From the NCBI GenBank assembly GCA_020633295.1, contig JACKDW010000001.1, forward strand, positions 1,374,651 through 1,438,650: DNA of 64,000 nt, written 5' to 3'. Each line of letters begins with the position of its first letter. Positions within the stretch are counted from its first letter, which is position 1. The notes beneath the pieces were generated by a model. That model did no database searches. It had not been told where the DNA came from and saw only the letters and a program-made list of their open reading frames with translations. The position numbers and the translations under genes were made by a program. Of the stretch, positions 16,680 through 23,357 are shown piece by piece. Origin of the DNA: Myxococcales bacterium (lineage in GTDB: Bacteria > Myxococcota_A > Polyangia > Nannocystales > Nannocystaceae).

Positions 16680-17321
16680 TCAGTACTCGAGCGTCTGCTT
16701 CACCTTGACCGAGCCCTTCTTCGGCTTGTCGAACTTCGCCTTCGTGATCTGCTTCTTGATACAGGACTCGAACTTCTTGTCCTCGTCCCCGCTCGACTCC
16801 GCCTTGAACCCGCTCGCGCGCCGCGTCGACTTGATCGTGAACGACGCCGTGAGGCTCCCGGAGAACTCCTCGGCGCGCCCGCGCGCCTCGTCCAGGCAGC
16901 CCTCGAGCGCGGGCTTGAGCTGCTCGATCGACCCCTTGACGCTGTCCTCCCCGAGCTGACCCGAGACCTCGAGCGCGCCCAGCTGCAGCGGCTTGATGAC
17001 CGGCTCCGGCGGGAGATCGGGCGTCAGCGGGAGGTCCGGCGGCGTCGCGGTGTCGGTGTCGTCCCCGCCGGTCGTCTCGCCCGCCCCCTCGAGCTCGGGG
17101 AAGAACGGACGTCCCGTCACGGTCTCGAACAGCGCCAGCGCCTTGTCCTCGTAGATGAACGCGGCCGCGACGACGAGGCCGAGCGCCGCGAGGATCAGGA
17201 CCAAAAAGATGTAGAGGGTCGAGCGCCGCGAGCCGAGATCGATCGCCTTGGGGCGCGAGGCCCTGATCTCGGCCTCGGTGGCCCCCTCAAACTCGTCAAT
17301 GAACGTCCCTGGGCGCTTCAT
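16680..17321 (-). CDS. Single-pass membrane protein with AgmX/PglI-like C-terminal domain
   Basis: 213 residues. ATG at 17321 is preceded by GGAG at about 6 nt; the longer upstream frame is arginine-rich noise. A short cytoplasmic N-terminus is followed by one membrane helix (about 34-58), an Asp/Pro/Thr-rich linker, and a periplasmic domain with IEQLKPALEGCLDEARG and CIKKQITKAKFDKPKKGSVKVKQTLEY. Paired Cys about 70 residues apart in this setting match the AgmX/PglI C-terminal domain of myxobacterial motility and envelope proteins. Divergent from the lipoprotein at 17648. The family call is moderate; the role is unknown. Confidence 0.7.
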   Translation of the reverse strand: MKRPGTFIDEFEGATEAEIRASRPKAIDLGSRRSTLYIFLVLILAALGLVVAAAFIYEDKALALFETVTGRPFFPELEGAGETTGGDDTDTATPPDLPLTPDLPPEPVIKPLQLGALEVSGQLGEDSVKGSIEQLKPALEGCLDEARGRAEEFSGSLTASFTIKSTRRASGFKAESSGDEDKKFESCIKKQITKAKFDKPKKGSVKVKQTLEY

Positions 17322-17647
17322 CCGGCTCCGCAGCTCGCTCGGAGTGTGCGTCTTTTCGGCCGATAACGCCAGCCGGGCCGCGGCGCTCACCACGCGGTGG
17401 GCGAGACGACGCTCCCCTCGCCGCGCGGCCGACGTCCGGGTGGCCGCGCGCGCGCGTCCGCGATCCTCCGCGCGCCGATCGAGGGTCGATCGCGTGTCGC
17501 GGTCGATCGAGGACCTCCACACCGAGGTGGGGCCATGCGCCACAGGCTGCGCGCGCGTCACCCCGCACGCGCTCGCAGCACCAAAAGGACATGTCTATTT
17601 AGACATATTGAAACCCGAACGAGACCTCGCGCTGCTACGCTCGTGCC
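17322..17647. other. Divergent promoter region
   Basis: 326 nt between two divergent genes. It has no credible ORF; the only distinct element is the near-palindrome at 17589-17609, 40-60 bp before the lipoprotein ATG. Confidence 0.5.
17589..17609. promoter_or_regulatory. Best copy of ATGTCT/AGACAT palindrome
   Basis: ATGTCTA-TT-TAGACAT (17591-17606) has perfect 7-bp arms, flanked by AC and ATT. It sits 42-57 bp upstream of the lipoprotein start codon, overlapping the expected promoter. Similar sites lie at 7249, 41797, 44669 and, weaker, 12759. Confidence 0.5.
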
Positions 17648-18823
17648 ATGAAGACGAGAGCAGCGGCGATCGGTGCCGCGGTCGCCATCGCGATCGCGGC
17701 GTGCGGTGACAACTCGCAGGAGGGCAGCTCCGCGAGCGCGACGAGCACGGGCACGGAGACCGAGTCGGGGACCGCGTCGAGCGACGCGCAGACGAGCCAG
17801 GGCCCCAACGCCTCGATCACCGCGACCGACCCGAGCTCCGGCATGTCGGCGTCGGCGACCGGCACGGACGCGACCGAGGGCACCGCCGCGAGCTCGGACT
17901 CCTCGGCGACGGAGCTGAGCGCGACGGCGGCGACGATGACGATGACCGACCCGACGATCACGGACCCGGAGACGTCGACCACCGGGGACCCGACGATCGA
18001 CCCCTCGACCGAGACCGACGACCCCTCGACCACCGACGCGACCACCGACGGCGACACCGACGCGACCACCGGCGACAACACGACGGGCGCGCCCGACACG
18101 GACACCGACACGGACACCGACACCGGCGGCCTCGACGGGCTGTGGCTCATCACCGTCCACGACCTCACCACCCCGTCGAGCGTGTGGCGCATCGACATCG
18201 AGACCGGCGAGGGCCTGCAGCTGTGCGAGCTCGACGTCAACCACAACTACAACACGAGCACGTTCTCGCGCGACAACATCCTCTACGCCGCGAACGCGAC
18301 GACCAAGGATCTCGAGATCATCGACCCGTGCACCTGCGCGCGCACGGTGGTCGGCCCGACCGGCGTCAACGCGCTGCCGGGCATCACCGCCGACCAGCTG
18401 TTCGGGCTCTACGGGCTCGAGACGACCCAGGACATCTTCGTCGACATCGACACCGACAACGGCATGGCGACGCCGATCGGCGCGCTCGGGATCAACTGGG
18501 GCACCGGCGGGCTCACCTGGTCGGACGCGCTCAACGACACCTACGCGATCAACGGCAGCGACGATCGGCTCTACGTCATCGACCACATTACCGGCATGGC
18601 GAACCAGCTGATCCAGACCAACTACAACTTCGGCAGCGTCGGCATCGAGTACCACTCGGCGACCGAGCAGCTGTTCGCGTGCTCCAACGACGGCGATCTG
18701 CTCGAGGTCGACATCGACACGGGCTCGGTCACGTCGATCGGCCCCATGGGGCTCGCCGGCGGCATCAAGTGCGACAACCTCGCGGCGCCCTGGGCCGGCA
18801 TCGCGTGCGTCGACAACCCGTAG
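17648..18823 (+). CDS. Lipoprotein with Thr/Asp/Ser-rich stalk and beta-propeller-like domain
   Basis: 391 residues. The signal ends in IAIAAC-G, a lipobox. Residues about 20-160 are a low-complexity stalk of Thr, Asp, Ser and Ala. The rest has repeating blade-like segments, each mixing aromatic and Asp/Gly turns (WLITVHDLTTPSSVWRIDIE, LYAANATTKDLEIIDP, FVDIDTDNGMATPIG, YAINGSDDRLYVIDHITG, LFACSNDGDLLEVDIDTG). A DUF4394- or YncE-like beta-propeller is likely. Outer-membrane surface is the expected place. A palindromic site lies just upstream. No enzymatic motif is seen. Confidence 0.8.
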   Translation: MKTRAAAIGAAVAIAIAACGDNSQEGSSASATSTGTETESGTASSDAQTSQGPNASITATDPSSGMSASATGTDATEGTAASSDSSATELSATAATMTMTDPTITDPETSTTGDPTIDPSTETDDPSTTDATTDGDTDATTGDNTTGAPDTDTDTDTDTGGLDGLWLITVHDLTTPSSVWRIDIETGEGLQLCELDVNHNYNTSTFSRDNILYAANATTKDLEIIDPCTCARTVVGPTGVNALPGITADQLFGLYGLETTQDIFVDIDTDNGMATPIGALGINWGTGGLTWSDALNDTYAINGSDDRLYVIDHITGMANQLIQTNYNFGSVGIEYHSATEQLFACSNDGDLLEVDIDTGSVTSIGPMGLAGGIKCDNLAAPWAGIACVDNP

Positions 18824-18875
18824 CGAGCGCGGCGCGCGGCGGGCTTCACCGGCGCGCGCCGGCGCGGCGAGCGAA

Positions 18876-19619
18876 TCAGAAGCCGACGCGGCGCATGACC
18901 GCGCGCGGGAGGTGCAGGATCACGAGCATGATCAGGCGCCAGATCGAGGGCGTGTAGATCATCGGCGTGCCGGCGTCGATGGCCTTGAGGACATCTCGCG
19001 CGACCTTCTCGGGCTCGCCCGCGAACGGCGGCGGCTTGAGGCCCGCGGTCATGCCGGTGTTGACGAAGCCGGGCTTGACGCAGATCGTCACGAGCCCCTG
19101 ATCGCGGAAGCGGTGGTCGAGGCTCTCGAGGTAGTGCGAGAGGCCGGCCTTGCTCGCGCCGTAGAGCGCCACGGGCTTGCGCCCGCGATCGCCGGCGACC
19201 GACGAGAACACGCACAGCGTGCCGCCGCCGCGCGCCATGAGCGTGGCGCGGGCGTGCTCGCAGAACACGACGGTGTTCGTGAAGTTGACCCGCAGCAGCA
19301 GCTCGGTTCGGTCGATGTCGGCCTCGAGCTGCTCCTGCGTGGCGAACAGCCCGGCCGTGACGACGACGACGTCGACGCGCCCGAGCGCCTCCTCGGCCGC
19401 GCGCAGCGCCGGCGCGAAGCTCTGCGTGTCGGAGAGATCGCAGGGCGCGTGCCCGCGAAACCCCTTGAAGTTCGGCGCGCGCACGGCCAGATCCGCGGCG
19501 CTGCGCTCGAGCTCCTCGGCGTCACGACCGAGCAGGAACACCCGGTCGCCGCGCTCCGCGAGCAGCCGCGCGAGCGCGCGCCCCATCCCGCGCGTGGCCC
19601 CCAGCATCACGATATTCAT
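18876..19619 (-). CDS. dprE2: DprE2-like short-chain dehydrogenase
   Basis: 247 residues. Classical SDR: NAD(P) loop LGATRGMGRALA (TGxxxGxG type), active-site Ser in VFSSVAG, YGASK (Tyr and Lys), and a C-terminal hydrophobic helix as in DprE2. Start at 19619 (ATG after AGGACGAGGACG); the upstream extension is not convincing. It follows the DprE1-like gene by 49 nt, and in actinobacteria these two enzymes together epimerise decaprenylphosphoryl-ribose to decaprenylphosphoryl-arabinose: DprE1 oxidises C2', DprE2 reduces the keto intermediate. The pairing here makes the assignment much stronger than the SDR sequence alone. The sugar carrier in this organism is unknown. Confidence 0.8.
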   Translation of the reverse strand: MNIVMLGATRGMGRALARLLAERGDRVFLLGRDAEELERSAADLAVRAPNFKGFRGHAPCDLSDTQSFAPALRAAEEALGRVDVVVVTAGLFATQEQLEADIDRTELLLRVNFTNTVVFCEHARATLMARGGGTLCVFSSVAGDRGRKPVALYGASKAGLSHYLESLDHRFRDQGLVTICVKPGFVNTGMTAGLKPPPFAGEPEKVARDVLKAIDAGTPMIYTPSIWRLIMLVILHLPRAVMRRVGF

Positions 19620-19668
19620 GGCGTCCTCGTCCTCGCTGCGCGGGCCTGCGGCCCGCAGACTCCTGTTG

Positions 19669-21084
19669 TCACGGCGCGTCCCCCAGAACGCGGACCGACT
19701 GCGCCGAGCGCAGCGCGCCCTCGGGATCCCAGCGCTCACGCACGGCGCTCCAGGCCGCGAGCCGCGGCTCCATGGCCGCGAAGTGCTCGGGCCGCGTGAA
19801 CATGTCCTTGGCCAAGTAGATGCGCCCGCCCTCGCGGATCACCAGCTCGTTGAGCCGGTCCACGAGGCGCTGCGTGTCGTCGGTGATCGGGAAGTCGAGC
19901 GCCAGCGAGGTGCCGGCCATCGGGAACGAGAGCATGCCCTCGCCCTCGGGCCCGCAGTCCTTCATGATCGCCAGGTAGGGGACGCCGCCCTCGCGCGCCA
20001 TGACCTCGAGGAGCCGGCGCACCGCGCTCACGCCGGCGGCGTTCGGGAGCACGCACTGGTACTGCGTGAAGCCGCGCGGCCCGTAGAGTCGGTTCCACCG
20101 GCGGAAGGTGTCGAGCGGGTAGAAGAAGTCCTCGAAGTGGCGCAGGCCGTGGCGCTTGTGCCGAGGGACGTGCTTGCGCACCAGCAGGCTGTAGAACAGC
20201 CCCACCGACCATCGCTGCCGCAGCGCGGCGGGCATCGAGAACGGCACGGTGACGCGACGCTTGAAGCGGACCGGGCGCCCGCCCGCCTCCTCGGCCGTCG
20301 CCCAGCGCCCGTAGTCGAGGATGCCGCGGCCGAGCTGCTCGCCGCGCGCGAGCCCGTCGACGATGCCGACCTGGTACGGCCACTCGACGCTCGTCTCCTT
20401 GAGCCGCGCGATGAACTCGTCGAGGTCATCGACGCGCCGGCTCTCGGACCAGATCCACGGCGACGCGACGCGCCGCATCGTGAACTCGACCTCGAGGATG
20501 TGCCCGGTGAGCCCCATGCCGCCGAAGGTCGCGAGCAGCAGGTCCGGGTGCTGGTCGCGCGAGACCTCGAGCACGCGCCCGTCCGCGACGCGCATCCGGA
20601 GCGCGCGCACGTGCTGGCTCGCGAAGCAGCCCGCGCGATGGTGCCCCTTGCCGTGCACGTCGGCGGCGACCATCCCGCCGAGCGTCACGAATTGCGTGCC
20701 CGGCGTGACCGGCGTGAACCAGCGACGCGGGATCATCAGGCGGTTGAGCTCGAGCAGCGAGAGCCCGGCCTCGGCCCGCAGCGCGCCGGTCTCGGGATCG
20801 AAATCGAGCACGCGATCGGCGAGCCGCGTGCCGAGCACGATCGGCTCGGACGACGGCGGCAGCGAGGAGTCGCCGTAGGAGCGCCCCAGCCCGCGCGAGA
20901 GCACCGCGCCCGCGCTCGCGCGCTCGATCCGCTCGCTGAGTCGTTCGCGTCCACGCGCGGGCACGTTGCCCCACCCGCTGAGCGTGGTCACGGGGACAGG
21001 CTCAGGCGCGCGTGCGTCGTGCGCGACGGGGCGCGACGGGCCGGACGACGCGGACGGAGCGCTTGCGATCTCGGTCATGCTCAC
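19669..21084 (-). CDS. dprE1: DprE1-like FAD-dependent oxidoreductase
   Basis: 471 residues, similar to actinobacterial DprE1 (about 460). FAD-domain motifs: LSRGLGRSYGDSS, TPGTQFVTLGGMVAADVHGKGHH, and near the C-terminus GFTQYQCVLP, LSFPMAGTSLALDFPI and GGRIYLAKD. The active-site Lys of the AKD motif (Lys418 in M. tuberculosis) is present. The cysteine attacked by benzothiazinone drugs (Cys387, in NICVDFP) is replaced by Ala in SLALDFP. The oxidation product would pass to the adjacent DprE2-like enzyme. The start is GTG at 21084 or ATG at 21078; no clear ribosome site. Confidence 0.85.
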   Translation of the reverse strand: MSMTEIASAPSASSGPSRPVAHDARAPEPVPVTTLSGWGNVPARGRERLSERIERASAGAVLSRGLGRSYGDSSLPPSSEPIVLGTRLADRVLDFDPETGALRAEAGLSLLELNRLMIPRRWFTPVTPGTQFVTLGGMVAADVHGKGHHRAGCFASQHVRALRMRVADGRVLEVSRDQHPDLLLATFGGMGLTGHILEVEFTMRRVASPWIWSESRRVDDLDEFIARLKETSVEWPYQVGIVDGLARGEQLGRGILDYGRWATAEEAGGRPVRFKRRVTVPFSMPAALRQRWSVGLFYSLLVRKHVPRHKRHGLRHFEDFFYPLDTFRRWNRLYGPRGFTQYQCVLPNAAGVSAVRRLLEVMAREGGVPYLAIMKDCGPEGEGMLSFPMAGTSLALDFPITDDTQRLVDRLNELVIREGGRIYLAKDMFTRPEHFAAMEPRLAAWSAVRERWDPEGALRSAQSVRVLGDAP

Positions 21085-21200
21085 GGATGCGAGGAGCTCG
21101 CGCGGCGAGTGTAGCCGCAGCGCGGCCGCGTGCCCAGCGGCGCCGCGCCGCGCCGGCGCGCTCGCGAAGGGGGTGTATCCTGCGAATCACGACCTCCCCC

Positions 21201-21833
21201 ATGGGCACGACAGGCGACATGACCAACGGACCCGCGAGAGCCCCACGCGTGCTCGTCGTGAGCGGCTCACGCCACCTCGAGAGCAACCTCCACGAGCTCG
21301 TGCGGATCGCGACCGAAGCCGCGCGCGCGGCCGGGGCCGAGCTCCAGACGCTCGCGCTGCACGAGCTCGACCTCCCGGTGATGCACTACAACGACCGGTC
21401 GCAGCGCGAGCTCCCGAGCGTGCGGCGCGTCCACGAGTCAGCGCGCTGGGCCGACGGCTTCATCCTCGCCACGCCCGAGTACCACGGCAACATGAGCGGC
21501 TGCCTCAAGAACTGGTTTGACTTCCTGTACGGCGAGCTCGCCGGCAAGTTCGCGGGCGTGATCGCCTGCACCGGCGGCGGCGGCGGGGACATGTCGATCA
21601 CGTCCGTCAAGAACTCGTTCAACTGGTGCCACGGCTTCACGCTGCCGTTCCACGCGGCCGCGCGCAGCAGCGACTTCAAGGACGGCGCGCTCGTCAACCA
21701 CAAGGTGCTCGACCGGGTGCAGCGCGTCGCCCACGACGTGGTCCGCTACGCGCCGCTGATCCGCAGCGCGTTCGACCAGGCCCGCCAGGACGGCGAGGGC
21801 GTGCGCTCGGGCGTCGCTGGCATGCACTCCTGA
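21201..21833 (+). CDS. NADPH-dependent FMN reductase (flavodoxin-like fold)
   Basis: 210 residues from the ATG at 21201; ATG at 21219 is also possible. SGSRHLESNLHELV is the phosphate-binding loop for FMN, ATPEYHGNMSGCLKNWFDFL is the family signature (usually TPEYNGSxPGxLKNAIDW), and CTGGGGGDMS follows strand 4. Such enzymes reduce quinones, azo dyes, chromate or free FMN with NAD(P)H, usually as soluble dimers. It is divergent from the dprE1-like gene and the two probably share a promoter region of about 115 nt. The substrate is not indicated by context. Confidence 0.88.
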   Translation: MGTTGDMTNGPARAPRVLVVSGSRHLESNLHELVRIATEAARAAGAELQTLALHELDLPVMHYNDRSQRELPSVRRVHESARWADGFILATPEYHGNMSGCLKNWFDFLYGELAGKFAGVIACTGGGGGDMSITSVKNSFNWCHGFTLPFHAAARSSDFKDGALVNHKVLDRVQRVAHDVVRYAPLIRSAFDQARQDGEGVRSGVAGMHS

Positions 21834-21906
21834 GCGTCGACGCCCGCCGCCAGCACGCGCGACGCGGCGACCCGCCGTGGGCGAGTCGCCGCGAGCGTCA
21901 TCGGGC

Positions 21907-22875
21907 TCAGGCCGGCTTGGTCCAGAACACGACGTCCGGCTCCGTGTAGTACAGCGTCTTGAGCTCGGTCTCGTCGCAGATCGGGATCTTGTAGCCGCCG
22001 CAGTCGATCTCCTCCGTGAGCCAGTCCGTGCGCAGCTTCTTGCCGCTGCAGACCATGCCGTCCGTGTCCCAGACGCCCTCGCTGTCCATGGGGAAGCCAG
22101 GACCCCAGCTGTTGACGCCCATCGAGTCCATGACGCGCAGCGGCGTGCCCGGGATCGTCAGCGAGTCGGCGTTGCCGCACGGCGACAGCATCGTCATGTA
22201 GATGCCGGCCTGGTACGCCTTGGGCCCGTGCTCCCAGGGCGAGACCCCCATCATGTCGACGGTCTTGCCGATGGAGCCGCTCGTGCACGCGAGGTACACG
22301 ATGTCCGACACGTCGAACATCTTGCCGTCCTTGTCGAAGTCGACGTTGTCGAGCACGACCGACCAGAAGGTGCCAGGCTGGTCCGGATCCTCGTCGCAGG
22401 TCGGCATCTTGTCGGGCCCGGACGCGAGGTCGTTGAAGCGATACAGGTACTCGCTGCCGTTGTGGTTCATCTCCGCGATGGTCAGCTGCACGCTGTCGCC
22501 GTCGAGCTGCATCTTCCAGATCGAGTCCAGGAACTGCCAGCCGTTGTGGATGACGCCCTTGTCGTCGCGGCAGAACAGCTCGCCTTCCTCCGCCCAGACG
22601 TGAACGCAGTCGGCCTCGATCTCCCCGAACGAGAGGCGAACGCTGGTGAGCTCGGTGTGGTTGTACTCCTTGAACAGGCCGTTGATCGCCGAGAACAGCT
22701 TGGCGCCCTGCTTGTTGGTGTTGAACTTGATGCCGCCGCCGTCGCGGTTCTCGACGTTCTCGACCGACTCGTGACCGTCGTCGTCGATGTAGTCCAAGTC
22801 CTCCGAATCCGCGTCACAGGCACACAGCGCGAGCCCCGTGGCCAGCAGCACCGACTTGTTGAAGAAGCTGTTCAT
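21907..22875 (-). CDS. ADYC-superfamily-like lipoprotein
   Basis: 322 residues. ATG at 22875 with GGAGG 8 nt upstream; signal ends GLALCAC-D (lipobox). Acidic N-terminal stretch, then a domain whose plan follows the protein at 5697: YLACTSGSIGK, then GIYMTMLSPCGNADSLTIPGTPLRV, then EGVWDTDGMVCSGKKLR, and close to the end CDETELKTLYYTEPDVVFW. The Cys positions and the YYTEP/WYTTP end match between the two, so I treat them as distant members of one family. Probably surface-exposed; function unknown. A half site AATGTCT lies upstream at 22907-22913 next to a TATA-like stretch. Confidence 0.75.
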   Translation of the reverse strand: MNSFFNKSVLLATGLALCACDADSEDLDYIDDDGHESVENVENRDGGGIKFNTNKQGAKLFSAINGLFKEYNHTELTSVRLSFGEIEADCVHVWAEEGELFCRDDKGVIHNGWQFLDSIWKMQLDGDSVQLTIAEMNHNGSEYLYRFNDLASGPDKMPTCDEDPDQPGTFWSVVLDNVDFDKDGKMFDVSDIVYLACTSGSIGKTVDMMGVSPWEHGPKAYQAGIYMTMLSPCGNADSLTIPGTPLRVMDSMGVNSWGPGFPMDSEGVWDTDGMVCSGKKLRTDWLTEEIDCGGYKIPICDETELKTLYYTEPDVVFWTKPA

Positions 22876-23357
22876 CGTTCGTCCTCCACCCGCGTCTCCG
22901 CGTATAAATGTCTCGTCCCGCGTGCTCCGGGGCCTGCGTAGCCGGGGGGGCTCGGGCCGGGGAGCCGGGGGTGTGGCGCGGTCTCCTCGCGCCACCGTCT
23001 CCACTTGGGCAGTGATTCCCGAGCGGTCAACAATTGCGCCCGTTCGAAAAAAAGTTCGAAACGGCGAGAAACCGGGGATCGATTCCTCGATCGCGTGGTC
23101 TCAGCCCCACGGCTCGCGGGCCGGGGGCGAGCGCGCGCGGAGGCGCGCACGAGCCCGCGAGCCCGTACAGGTCGGGCCGACAGCTCGTCGCCGCCGGTCG
23201 CGTGACCGCTCGTCGCAGGGTGTAGGTGCTCTGGAAGTGTTCGCTCCCGCGGAATCAATTGCTTCCCCCGCGAGATTTCTTGCGCGCGCGTCGACGCAAT
23301 TGCTGGGCGCGCTCGGGTCACTGCCCCCTTGGTGCCGGCCCCCGGCACGGTGAACGC
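22876..23357. other. Divergent intergenic region
   Basis: 482 nt without a credible gene. It contains two close GTTCGAAA direct repeats separated by A-rich sequence near 23042-23061 and two CAATTGCT-like segments near 23255-23310, the least GC-rich parts. Promoters for the lipoprotein (-) and the TPR kinase (+) must lie here. Confidence 0.45.
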
